Part shown: piece after piece, positions 21,249-31,945 of the stretch
How positions within the stretch are numbered: position 1 is the first letter of the stretch
Layout of the letters: the number at the start of each line of letters is the position of its first letter
Source: Serpula lacrymans var. lacrymans S7.9
Lineage: Eukaryota; Basidiomycota; Agaricomycetes; Boletales; Serpulaceae
Direction: 5' to 3'
Assembly (NCBI RefSeq): GCF_000218685.1
Contig: NW_006763298.1
Coordinates: 1,522,869-1,586,868 of the forward strand
DNA length: 64,000 nucleotides
The notes under the pieces: generated by a model
What the model was told of the DNA's origin: nothing
The model's input: only the letters and a program-made list of their open reading frames with translations
Databases searched by the model: none
Position numbers and translations under genes: made by a program

Positions 21249-22790
21249 CAGTGTAACACCGGTCCTTGACACACAAGATGTAAATATGTGGATAAAAGTA
21301 ATACTACATTGATTGCTGTACTTCAAGTGAGCTAGGCTTTGAGATCAGACTGAAATACATTATATTATGGACTAGAAATAACAAGTTATGCATGCATAAG
21401 CCTCATTGTGAGGCAACAATAAACTATAACAAAAACAAAACCTGTTCTCCTACTGCACTTGCAGGGAGTAAGAGGTTCAATGAGCTTAAGATGCTAGTAA
21501 ATATAGCAAGTAGAGGATTTGGGAGTAAACTCAAGGGTTTCGGTTGAGGAGTAAAGTGGGTAAATCAAGTAATAGAAAACTAAAGAGCTATACATGCGAT
21601 GTGTAGGGTTTATATAGCTAACCGTCCGTTCCTCAGACCGAAAGGAGAATAAACAAAAAGTGGTCTGAGGAATAAATCATCAAATAAGAAAAAGGGAACA
21701 ACTATCATACAACTTTAACTTGATTAATCAGCGGGTGAGAGAATTGTACTAATAATAGATGTTTGTCACGTGTGTTCAGGAACCGTATCCTCATGATGAG
21801 GTACAATCCTGATCAAAGTGTTTATTAGTATATCCAGACCTTGATGGGGGTTGGAGCTGGTTGGTGAGATGCCTACTACCAGTCCCTACCCATTGTGCTG
21901 GCTGGCTGGGAGTGATACCCAGTCTCTGATCTGTGATATAAAGTGGTAGCGGTGGTTAAGAAAGCCTGTGAGGGCTATGAGAAGTAAGATAGCAAATGAT
22001 ACCTCTAGCCCTAGAGCCAGAGGTGTAACGGGAAAAGTGTTCGAGAACCAAGACATAGAGAAAATAAGAAAAAGGTAAAATGGTCCTTACACTCATCAGG
22101 ATGCGAAGAAATGTGAAGGTGTCATTGTCACTGCAAACAAGTCCTTGACACAGTGTGACGAACACAATAAATTCCTTTTTTGGTCATGTGACAAACACAA
22201 CCGCTTCCGTTGTCTGCTGAGAGTTGCGCTTTGCTGTACTAGCAATCTTCTGAGTCACTGCTATCACCATCACTGTCTCCTTGTGCTGGAATGCTCTCTA
22301 TTTGCTGCTGGACAATATCCTTCCTCCGTGGCCTTGTGGGCTTCTCTGGCATGTATTTTCTTGGTAAGCCCTCTTCAGTCAACTTCTCGCACTCTGACTC
22401 CCATCTTGTCATAGCATCAGTATGTTTTGCAAGTTGTGTCTGCCACTCCCTCTCCATGGCTCCCTTCTCCAATTGTCGGGCTTCTTTCTTGGCTCTCCTG
22501 GTTTCCCTTGCAGTCTTTTTATCCGTCTTTCATTGTTCTGTCTGCTCAACTTCAAGAATAAATTCATCACTAGTCAAATGTCGGCCCTTGCCCTCAGGAA
22601 ACAGCTTGGTGCGTTCATTCTCCTTCTGATTCTCTTTTGCATAAAGGGCCTGACCTTGTTTCATTGTGAAAATATCTTTGATTACGAGCCGAGCATGGGC
22701 TCCCTCGATGATTGCATCCCGGCCTTGTACATGTTGCTTAGGCAAGCATTAGACTGTCCCAAAGTTCTGAGGCATATAATTGCAGGTTGT
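21249..22790 (-). mobile_element. Pogo-type transposon, detached 3' half
   Basis: The outer end at 21249 reads CAGTGTAACACCGGTCCTTG, the same sequence as the outer end at 27721, and follows a TA dinucleotide (21247-21248) as expected for Tc1/mariner-pogo targets. The inner end at 22790 abuts element copy B, with ACAA (minus strand) at the junction. It contains the C-terminal part of the transposase at 22239-22790 and a CCTTGACACAGTGTGA block near 22143 that also occurs near 27755 in the other half. About 1 kb between coding part and terminus has LTR-like features (TATATAGC near 21612) and may hold a further insertion. Confidence 0.75.
22239..22790 (-). pseudogene. Pogo-like transposase, C-terminal fragment
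   Basis: Minus-strand text reads NLQLYASELWD, then after a frame shift IIEGAHARLVIKD, AKENQKENERTKLF and GKGRHLTSDEFILEVEQ, then a stop and a Lys/Glu-rich helix (EWQTQLAKHTDAM) with a basic and an acidic tail. This is the typical C-terminal region of DDE_1 transposases in agaricomycetes. It is missing from the N-terminal fragment at 28225-29523, to which it can be joined in frame (EMLHN + LQLYA). Confidence 0.7.
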
Positions 22791-24815
22791 TGTCGATGAT
22801 GAGAACTGCTGTTAGAAAACCACACACAAAAAAAAAACTAACACACAATCCTCCCAGATTCCACGGAACTTGTTTATGGGCTTTGCCTCCTAGAACAGTG
22901 GAGTGGTCTGGTTGTTCGTGGGGTGGTACATATAAAGATCCTTCAAAGTAAAACCCAGAGGTGTATGAGTGTGGGTTTTGAGGAGGAGGGATAGTTGAAT
23001 TTATAGAAGATAGGGGCTTAGTGACAAGTATAGATGAGCACTACCTTGCTAATTGTAGCACAAGGTAGGTTTGAGAACGACGAGGATGACGAGGTGACGA
23101 GGTTCCCAGTGATAGCAGGCTCCTGACGCACAAACTGTAGTGCTCAGAAGGACTCTAATCGAAAGGGATAACAATGACTTCAAAAGTGGGAAGTGATGAT
23201 GACAGCAATTAACAGTGGTAGCAGTGGGAAGTGTTGTGACCACACTGGATCACAAGTAGCAGAGAGTAGTGAACTTGAGATTAGAGAAGAAGTCTGGAAT
23301 TGAGTTCTTGTTTTTTTTTTACAAGGTAAAATACAGGGGTTTATATAGTGAAAGAAAAGTAGGCTATGCACAGTATAGCTGTGCAAAAAGAATGAGAAAG
23401 AACATGAAGGAAAGAATGTATGCTGACAAATCCTGCGTAGATGTTACAGGATAAGATGTTAGTTTTGGTGATTCTGCACCTTTGTGCTACCTATATATTT
23501 TCATTCCTTTCTCTATCTATTCTTCTATCATTCACTATTGATTGTGTTCTCTATTATTTCGCCTTTGTGGCTGCTTTGTTTACCTTTGTTTACAAAACTT
23601 CGGACAGTATTGCAGAGTCCAATGCTTCCTATTCTCTAGTTACTCACATTGGACTCTAGTTCCAGTCCCTGATTAAAGAAAGGGATAGAACAATGAATGC
23701 TGTGAGTAATGTCACAGGTTTGTACAGCCATAAAGTAAAGTCCAATAGCAAAAAGAGAGCAGGAAAATCATGATGTCATGGGAAGATGCAGTAAAAAAAG
23801 GGCAAGGCAAAACACTATCAGTATCAACACAGTTCCTTTATTGTCAGTCAGACATTCTAAAAAAATATGTGTCCATAAAAATGATTCAAAAATCAAAAAT
23901 AATCGCACTGTAAATGAATGTTCTGCTGAAAAAAAAAGAAACTGGAGCCACCGGTCCACCACCTAGTCCAAATCCGACAGTTCCATGGCCTTACCAATGG
24001 ACTGGTTGTGTTGGACCACCTGATCAAACAAGGGAGGGAGAGGAGTAGTTCCAATTTGGAACAAGTGAGTCCCAGGCAGCGTGTGGTAGGTGTAGCTATA
24101 GCGAAGACAATGGACAAAAGATAAGTGTACCCAAGTGAATGGGACAGCGATGAACATGGGCGATGCAAGGGGATGAACCTTCTCCAGCTCAAAAACTACC
24201 CACCCACACTCCAACCAGGCAAGACGAGCGACTGATGTTTTGATAGTATATGATGGCAGATCGACGTCATGAAGATGGACCTGTTGCCCTATTTGGACCG
24301 GCCGCCGGGGCTTTGCTGATATCAGCAGTGGCACGTGGTAGTCAACGGATCGGCGACGGAAGCGGATAGGAAGTGGTGACATCAGAAATGGTGGGGGTGC
24401 AAATAAGATGAGAAGGAGGAGGGTGGAGGTGATGAAAAAGTGGATTAGAATGGGGATCCAGAAACGACCGTCAGGTGAGAATAAAAAGGAGAGGAAGGGG
24501 CCCATAGTGGGGCTAGGCAAAGGAAGGGGAGTAAGGGAAACGACAAAAGTGAGGGCGCAATGCAATGTGTAGCCAGTGGCGACGCAAAAGTTTGCCGAAA
24601 TGCCGAAACACGGAAAGTACCGAATGGAAAAGCAAAGGTGAGCGTGACTGGATTGCCTAATAGAGGTGGTGCTGATCAGCCACAAGTTCAAAACAGGCAA
24701 TATTAATTACTATTTCACGTGGCACTGTGCCTGTGTGGCGCAAAGGTGAGTCTTTTGAATATTTGCTTTGTTATTGACACCTGTCCATGCTACCAATCAA
24801 CTTTGGTGCATGACA
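22791..24815 (-). mobile_element. 2-kb TG...CA element, copy B (inverted)
   Basis: Reverse complement of copies A and C over the full length (2025 bp, TGTCATGCACC at 24815 and CATCGACA at 22791). Flanks are ACAA on the pogo side and TCAG on the other (element orientation), so there is no matching target duplication in the present arrangement. Confidence 0.9.
23963..24700 (-). CDS. ORF carried by 2-kb element copy B (245 aa, unknown)
   Basis: Same protein as the ORF in copies A and C; intact. One hydrophobic segment, no recognised family. It has TCA at the codon where copy A has TCG. Confidence 0.5.
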   Translation of the reverse strand: MPVLNLWLISTTSIRQSSHAHLCFSIRYFPCFGISANFCVATGYTLHCALTFVVSLTPLPLPSPTMGPFLSFLFSPDGRFWIPILIHFFITSTLLLLILFAPPPFLMSPLPIRFRRRSVDYHVPLLISAKPRRPVQIGQQVHLHDVDLPSYTIKTSVARLAWLECGWVVFELEKVHPLASPMFIAVPFTWVHLSFVHCLRYSYTYHTLPGTHLFQIGTTPLPPLFDQVVQHNQSIGKAMELSDLD

Positions 24816-25054
24816 CTGAGCAAGTGAACCTAAACAGACATGCAGGTGGAGAAATGGAGTACACACTCATGTGTGATTGAGTGGAGAAAAACAGACTCTA
24901 CAAGATGGTGTGTAAATATATTTTCTTTGCCATATTATTACTCACATTCTATTATATTGATGGTCGTCTATTTCGCTCCCAGACAATGCTACTGTGCAAG
25001 AGAAGAGGCTAGTAAACTGAGTTATCAAGGAGAAAGGTTTACAGCGAGGGACGC

Positions 25055-25799
25055 TCCATTCACATAATGGAGGCCTTATTTCAGATCAAGTCTTATATCC
25101 CACACATATAAAGAAGTACACCAATATTAGAAGACTTCCTCACATTGAAGTATACAGCCTCCTTCTCAGTTTTGTTCACTCAAGTTGGCCTGATCAGATC
25201 ATTGTCGACGATCTCACTAGTGAACCTGGTGCTGTGCTGTTCTCATCTCTCTATTCTACTAATATCTTTCCATATATAACGAACAATGGGATCAGATATG
25301 GGTGTTCCACAGCAACTCAAACTCAAGCGGATTGTTATGCCTGCGTTGACTTTGCAGGGTCTCACATCCCTTGTGAAGTTATCTATCATCTCAAGATTAA
25401 GATTAGCAATAAACCGGACCTCAGTTGCTCAATTGTACATCGTATAGTTGCTGATAACCATATACCTTTATTTCCATGGAGTCTATAGTGAGTATTTTCC
25501 TCGTGTTTGTTTGCTTAATCACACCTGCATGAGTTTGACTGACCTTGGCATCTACATGGCCTATGCCAAGCGTTTCCAACCACTCGAAGTGATCTTTTCC
25601 AAACAATTGGCCTCAGCAGTTGCAATTATCCCTATCACTCTCAATTCAGAAGTGTTCACCGAGCCTGTATGGATAGTACACTCTTTTGACTGTGTAAGTA
25701 GCATTTATTTCTATATTAATAAGCTTATAAACACCTATGCAGAGTGGCATTGAACAATGTAGCGACGACTGGCTCGAGGATATGGATCAAGACGACTAA
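25055..25799 (+). pseudogene. 3' part of an unknown multi-exon gene
   Basis: Family not recognised by name. Open coding from about 25055 includes LPHIEVYSLLLSFVHSSWPDQ, TQADCYACVDFAGSHIPCEV and VHRIVADNHIPLFPW. The frame then shifts near 25485 and continues as MSLTDLGIYMAYAKRF and VIPITLNSEVFTEPVWIVHSFD. A normal intron (about 25695-25742) leads to a short acidic final exon (DDWLEDMDQDD) and TAA at 25797-25799. The 5' part is missing or unreadable toward copy B. It converges on the next gene with only five bases between the stop codons. Confidence 0.5.
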
Positions 25800-25804
25800 C
25801 ATAA

Positions 25805-27580
25805 TTACCCCAGCACCTCATCATCATCATCATCAAATAACTCGTTCCGGTGAGTCCCTTCCAGTATCTTGTCTATATTCTGCTGTGCCTTGACAGTTGA
25901 CTCCCTCTCCTTGGCAACTCATTTGATCCTGATGAATATCTTCTCACCATCATTCCCAGATCATTTTCTCTTTCGTCTCGCTTGGTTACCACCTGTCAAA
26001 TCATCATCAACTGGGTCTTCATCGTCACCCCAAGCATTTCCATTGTGCGCAAGCTGGGAGAGGCCCACAATGCTTGAATACTCAGGTAGTGCAAGTAAGT
26101 CTGGTTTAATTTGCCATACACGAAGTCGGTTCTTGAGGAGTTTTGCTGATGGAATCTTGTAGTTTGCGATTGGATGACCTCGGATATGAGGGGTCATAGC
26201 TTTTTCTTTATTGGGATTGGGATCTTTGATGGCATCCAGGTCATCGTAAATCTGTTGGAGCTGCAAAAACTAAGGTTACAAAGTTTGTTTTGTCTATATC
26301 TGACTTGGAGACTTTTACTTAGTCACTGTGATAGTGTGGAGCATGGCTAATGTATTTTTTGAGCTCATTAGATGTTGGCCTATAATCTGGATCATCCTTG
26401 TTGTCCAACATGGCATTAATGATAAATGCGGCATCAAATTTTGGGTCGGTATAAACAGAAAGTGGGCGTTTATGAATGTGTTGGTCAAGTTTCTGGGGTG
26501 AATTGATCAGGTGTGTTTATTAATCACTCTCTTAATCACTTACTGACTGTGCCCTTGAGTTTCTATGGGCCTTGGAGATGGGCAAACTAACTGGAGCGTC
26601 ATCTTCAAGTTTGTTGTCATCTAGATTTTGAAGTTCGGCTGCTTCAAGTTGTTGCTGGTGAGTCTCCCACTCTCTTTCTTTTCTTTCTTTGGTACAAAAC
26701 TGTCTGGCCATGTACTGATATTTCTTGCATATTCGGAATTTTAAGTCCTTTGGCAGTAGAACACGGAGCATCCCACTGGCTATTGGGATTTTGGCAGGTG
26801 CGTTGTTCATGAACCATGATTAGATCTCAACTAAATTCTTGTTGTTTGGATTTACATCAGCACTAAGGACCCAGTTGTACCGTTGGAGAGGCTTCTGTGT
26901 CGCAGGGTCTTTAGGCCACATGCTAGGGTCTATGGTGGAAGGGAAGGCAGGCAGGCTCTTTGCTTCAAGATTGTCAAAACCAATTTTTCTGGCGAAGGCC
27001 TCGTTTATAGCATCCTACAAAAGTGAGTGTTATTTTATTGATCCTATGTATTATCAGAGCTGACCTTGACAGGCTTGGAAATAGCCGCTTCAAGACTCAA
27101 GCTCTCTCGCTGCTCTGGTGAGAGTGATTCAAGATCAACTGTCGCTGGATCAACGTCATTCAACAGGCTAGTGAGTATTGGTTGTGCCCCATCTATGTCC
27201 CCTCTCATTCCTGTCATCTCTTCTTCATGCTCCTCCATGTTCTTGTCGTTGTCACACTTGATACACTGCACCCCCATCCCTCTATTCAAAACAGCAACCT
27301 GTTTTTTCAGGTTCTCAATGTCCGCTTGCATCTGCTTATATCCACTTTGTAGCGCAAGATTTTCTGCATTCAATACTTTCACTTGTTTGTCTGTCATGTC
27401 CCTGTAAGCTTGGTTAGTCTCCTTCATATTCTCTATTTCTTTAACAGCTGCTTTTAATAACAAGAGATTTGTATTAGGTGCTCTTTCGCTTGAGGGAGGT
27501 TCAGGATTGGGACCATTAGGGTGGGGCATGGTTTTGGAGTGCTTTTGTGGGGTTTTGAGGGGAGGAATTAGGCATTTCAT
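25805..27580 (-). pseudogene. Coiled-coil protein of a dispersed basidiomycete family, decayed
   Basis: Start ATG 27580. The N-terminus has a coiled coil (about residues 40-105, AVKEIENMKETN through IENLKKQVAVLNR), then MGVQCIKCDND, a Ser/Leu/Glu segment, and after an intron DAINEAFARKIGFDN, PSTIDPSMWPKDPATQ and PLQRYNWVLSADVN. An in-frame TAA follows (about 26822), then charged exons (KRPLSVYTDPKFDAAF, MTPHIRGHPIANYK) and a tail with two TGA codons that read sensibly as Arg (RKRK*SGND, RIK*VAKERES) before the final TAA (25805-25807). I recall this pattern as repeated in agaricomycete genomes, but its function is unknown to me. Confidence 0.5.
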
Positions 27581-27720
27581 TGTTTGATAGTCATATATAC
27601 ATGTATTCTTGTCTGTCTACTCTATGAACAAAGTTTGTTTTCTGTCTGATTGACCTCGAGCAAGCGAGGATATTAATCTGTCCATTAGTATGGGGGACCG
27701 GGTTGATTCCCGTATAATTA

Positions 27721-29523
27721 CAGTGTAACACCGGTCCTTGACACATCATGGTTCCTTGACACAGTGTGATTTAACTTGCGTTATCCTACCTGTAGGATCT
27801 CAAGCATCTTGTAGCATGTAGGTCAGTATGTAATTTTTTATTTCCCAAGCAATAGAGTGCTCTGGGTGATCTGATCAAACTGTATGAAGTATTTTTTAGC
27901 AAAAAAGGGGCATATGTAGTGCACATCAAGTTTTGTATGGTATCTCATAGTTTAATTTGGCACTACAGTACATCTTAAATGTGACAGCAACAATATATAG
28001 GGGTATATTCATTCTAGAGTAGACTTCTGGCCCACTGAAGGTGGTGTTGTAACATAGGCAGCACATGAGAATACTTGCCAGTGCAATCAGCTGTTTGAGC
28101 GTGACAAGACTCAGATACCGTGAGAATTTAGTTTAACGTATCTGGATCATTTTATGCACTGTGTCTGTGCTTCTAAAATCACACCATCTCCGTTTATCTA
28201 AACATAGAGCCCATTCAAGCTCAAATGGTCAACTACACAAATTCTATTGCATCAAAGAAGAAGACCAAACATGAAGAAAGTGATGTGAAAATGGCACGAG
28301 CTCTTCATGCATATTGTCTTGAGAAGATGAAACCAAATGGAGAGAGTTGTGGTGTTCGGCAAATTGCAAAGCAATGTGGAGTAGGATGGAGGACTCTATC
28401 AAGACTTTACAATGGAGGAACAGCTATGTCTGACTTTAATATTACCAAGCCGAGTAGTTGGGATGAAGGGAGCAAAGCGGCAACTTCAGCAGGGCAGTGG
28501 AGATCGCGGGAATGTCACTGCAATCATAACTGTGTGTGCGGATGGCACAACAGTGCAGCCCACACTCATTTTCAAGGGCAAGAATATTATGAAAAAGTGG
28601 GGGAATAATAATATAGCAAATGGATCGTAAGTCAAATTTGCCAGAAACTAGCCACATCAACTCACTGACACTAGGATTGCTGCATCACCAAATGGCTGGA
28701 CTGATGGCAAGCTTGGACTGTATTGGATCCAAGACTTTAACATAAAAATAAGAGAAAAAGCAAATGGCCAGACTTGGGTACTCTTCCTTGACGGACACTC
28801 CTCTCATCACACATCAGCACTGCTTTGTTATGCCCAAGAAAATAAGATTGAAATACTTACCTACCCGCCTCACACAACCCATGCTCTACAGGGTCTAGAT
28901 GTTATCTGCTTCGCCATCTACAAGACTGCCTGGAAAGATGAGGTGAAAAAATTTGAGAAGCAAGAGAAGCATAAAGTTACCACTGCTGACTTCACAGGAG
29001 TGTCCAGCAGAGCCTTCTTACATGCTTTCACTCCAGAGGTTGTCCGCTCCTCATTTGCAGCTACTGGCATCTTTCCATTCAACCAGAATATCATATCTAC
29101 TTCACAGATGAAGCCAAGTGAAGCCACATCTGTGAAAGGATCATTCCCTATGCAACAAGCAAGTCCTGTACGGGCCATCATGGCAGTGTACCAATATCAT
29201 CAGCCAACATCATTAGAAACCTCACCAAACACTCACAGGCCTATCATATCCTCCAAAAATCCACAAACTCCCACCCGACATCACCCAAATGCACCACTTG
29301 ATGATAGCATTGATCCAGCACTTTTCACTCCCTCAAAACAAGTTCGGATCATGACTGCTAGCCTGGCAAAAACAGCATCTGGGAGCTTTCTTGTGTTGAA
29401 GGCTCTAGTTACATCTTCCAGTCTGATTACAAAGCCTGTTCTCGAAGGCCCACCAGATATACCAATTCCCAAGTGGTCCCTCGTAGCTTCTACAGTCTCT
29501 GTATCTGAGATGTTGCACAATGA
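27721..29523 (+). mobile_element. Pogo-type transposon, 5' half
   Basis: Starts CAGTGTAACACCGGTCCTTG directly after TA (27719-27720). CCTTGACACA occurs twice near the end, probably transposase-binding repeats. The transposase reads outward to 29520, where ACAA plus TGA lead into element copy C. The matching 3' half is at 21249-22790 in opposite orientation. Confidence 0.8.
28225..29523 (+). pseudogene. Pogo-like DDE transposase, N-terminal and core part, internally deleted
   Basis: ATG 28225. The N-terminal helix-turn-helix has GVRQIAKQCGVGWRTLSRLYNGG. It then jumps, with a frame change near 28435, into the middle of the DDE core (AKRQLQQGSGDRGNVTAI, TVQPTLIFKGKN). The second DNA-binding domain and the first catalytic Asp region are therefore deleted. 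A normal intron (28627-28674) precedes WTDGKLGLYWIQDFN. The second Asp motif LFLDGHSSHHT and PPHTTHALQGLDV are present, followed by FAATGIFPFNQNIIS. It ends at EMLHN, where copy C interrupts. DDE_1/pogo assignment is firm; the product cannot be active. Confidence 0.8.
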
Positions 29524-31548
29524 TGTCATGCACCAAAGTTGATTGGTAGCATGGACAGGTGTCAATAACGAAGTGAATATTCAAAAAGACTCACCTTTGC
29601 GCCACACAGGCACAGTGCCACGTGAAATAGTAATTAATATTGCCTGTTTTGAACTTGTGGCTGATCAGCACCACCTCTATTAGGCAATCCAGTCACGCTC
29701 ACCTTTGCTTTTCCATTCGGTACTTTCCGTGTTTCGGCATTTCGGCAAACTTTTGCGTCGCCACTGGCTACACATTGCATTGCGCCCTCACTTTTGTCGT
29801 TTCCCTTACTCCCCTTCCTTTGCCTAGCCCCACTATGGGCCCCTTCCTCTCCTTTTTATTCTCACCTGACGGTCGTTTCTGGATCCCCATTCTAATCCAC
29901 TTTTTCATCACCTCCACCCTCCTCCTTCTCATCTTATTTGCACCCCCACCATTTCTGATGTCACCACTTCCTATCCGCTTCCGTCGCCGATCCGTTGACT
30001 ACCACGTGCCACTGCTGATATCAGCAAAGCCCCGGCGGCCGGTCCAAATAGGGCAACAGGTCCATCTTCATGACGTCGATCTGCCATCATATACTATCAA
30101 AACATCAGTCGCTCGTCTTGCCTGGTTGGAGTGTGGGTGGGTAGTTTTTGAGCTGGAGAAGGTTCATCCCCTTGCATCGCCCATGTTCATCGCTGTCCCA
30201 TTCACTTGGGTACACTTATCTTTTGTCCATTGTCTTCGCTATAGCTACACCTACCACACGCTGCCTGGGACTCACTTGTTCCAAATTGGAACTACTCCTC
30301 TCCCTCCCTTGTTTGATCAGGTGGTCCAACACAACCAGTCCATTGGTAAGGCCATGGAACTGTCGGATTTGGACTAGGTGGTGGACCGGTGGCTCCAGTT
30401 TCTTTTTTTTTCAGCAGAACATTCATTTACAGTGCGATTATTTTTGATTTTTGAATCATTTTTATGGACACATATTTTTTTAGAATGTCTGACTGACAAT
30501 AAAGGAACTGTGTTGATACTGATAGTGTTTTGCCTTGCCCTTTTTTTACTGCATCTTCCCATGACATCATGATTTTCCTGCTCTCTTTTTGCTATTGGAC
30601 TTTACTTTATGGCTGTACAAACCTGTGACATTACTCACAGCATTCATTGTTCTATCCCTTTCTTTAATCAGGGACTGGAACTAGAGTCCAATGTGAGTAA
30701 CTAGAGAATAGGAAGCATTGGACTCTGCAATACTGTCCGAAGTTTTGTAAACAAAGGTAAACAAAGCAGCCACAAAGGCGAAATAATAGAGAACACAATC
30801 AATAGTGAATGATAGAAGAATAGATAGAGAAAGGAATGAAAATATATAGGTAGCACAAAGGTGCAGAATCACCAAAACTAACATCTTATCCTGTAACATC
30901 TACGCAGGATTTGTCAGCATACATTCTTTCCTTCATGTTCTTTCTCATTCTTTTTGCACAGCTATACTGTGCATAGCCTACTTTTCTTTCACTATATAAA
31001 CCCCTGTATTTTACCTTGTAAAAAAAAAACAAGAACTCAATTCCAGACTTCTTCTCTAATCTCAAGTTCACTACTCTCTGCTACTTGTGATCCAGTGTGG
31101 TCACAACACTTCCCACTGCTACCACTGTTAATTGCTGTCATCATCACTTCCCACTTTTGAAGTCATTGTTATCCCTTTCGATTAGAGTCCTTCTGAGCAC
31201 TACAGTTTGTGCGTCAGGAGCCTGCTATCACTGGGAACCTCGTCACCTCGTCATCCTCGTCGTTCTCAAACCTACCTTGTGCTACAATTAGCAAGGTAGT
31301 GCTCATCTATACTTGTCACTAAGCCCCTATCTTCTATAAATTCAACTATCCCTCCTCCTCAAAACCCACACTCATACACCTCTGGGTTTTACTTTGAAGG
31401 ATCTTTATATGTACCACCCCACGAACAACCAGACCACTCCACTGTTCTAGGAGGCAAAGCCCATAAACAAGTTCCGTGGAATCTGGGAGGATTGTGTGTT
31501 AGTTTGTTTTTGTGTGTGGTTTTCTAACAGCAGTTCTCATCATCGACA
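29524..31548 (+). mobile_element. 2-kb TG...CA element, copy C
   Basis: 2025 bp with the same ends and nearly the same sequence as copies A and B. One visible difference is a short change in the T-run near 31505. The left flank is pogo (ACAA then TGA); the right flank (CCGC) belongs to an unrelated coding fragment. No matching target duplication in the present arrangement. Confidence 0.9.
29640..30377 (+). CDS. ORF carried by 2-kb element copy C (245 aa, unknown)
   Basis: Identical protein to the ORFs in copies A and B. Three intact copies in 15 kb imply recent spread, functional constraint, or gene conversion. Confidence 0.5.
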   Translation: MPVLNLWLISTTSIRQSSHAHLCFSIRYFPCFGISANFCVATGYTLHCALTFVVSLTPLPLPSPTMGPFLSFLFSPDGRFWIPILIHFFITSTLLLLILFAPPPFLMSPLPIRFRRRSVDYHVPLLISAKPRRPVQIGQQVHLHDVDLPSYTIKTSVARLAWLECGWVVFELEKVHPLASPMFIAVPFTWVHLSFVHCLRYSYTYHTLPGTHLFQIGTTPLPPLFDQVVQHNQSIGKAMELSDLD

Positions 31549-31781
31549 CCGCTGCCCCATCGGCCTGGAATATCGCCATCAAGACCATTGGAGAGCTGGA
31601 GGGTCATCTTGGCGACGAACAGCAAGTTGCGCTAATTGACCTTCTGTGTGATAACGAGCGCATGATGAACTATTACCTGGCTATCATTGAGACTGGGCGG
31701 GAAAACCTGCGTAAAATATGGGTGGATAAGAGGTTAGCCCAGCTTGCTGCATACCCATCAAGCTATACCACTAACAACTGA
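31549..31781 (+). pseudogene. C-terminal fragment of an unknown gene, cut by copy C
   Basis: The frame is open through the junction and reads SAWNIAIKTIGELEGHLGDE, then NERMMNYYLAIIETGRENLR to a stop at 31779-31781. Helical, charged, no recognised domain. An AATAAA at 31870-31875 could be its polyadenylation signal. Upstream exons must have lain where copy C or the inverted segment now is. Confidence 0.45.
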
Positions 31782-31869
31782 AGTTTTTCTCTCTTATTTT
31801 ATGTAGCCCTTTTCTTACATTGTATCTCTTTTGCTGTTGTTGTATCTGTATTTTTTGCTAGCCCCACTC

Positions 31870-31875
31870 AATAAA
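31870..31875 (+). terminator. Possible polyadenylation signal
   Basis: AATAAA about 90 bp after the stop codon of the preceding coding fragment, in a T-rich context. Confidence 0.4.
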
Positions 31876-31945
31876 GTATTGCATCAGAACTTGCTCGTGT
31901 AATTTGTCAGAGAAAAAACATCGGGGTACTACCTGATCTTCCATG

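Noticed and set aside
15270..31548. Copies A and C as direct LTRs of one 16-kb retrotransposon
   Set aside because: Copy A has its own 4-bp duplication and splits an ORF that continues on both sides, so it is a separate insertion. Nothing between A and C resembles gag-pol.
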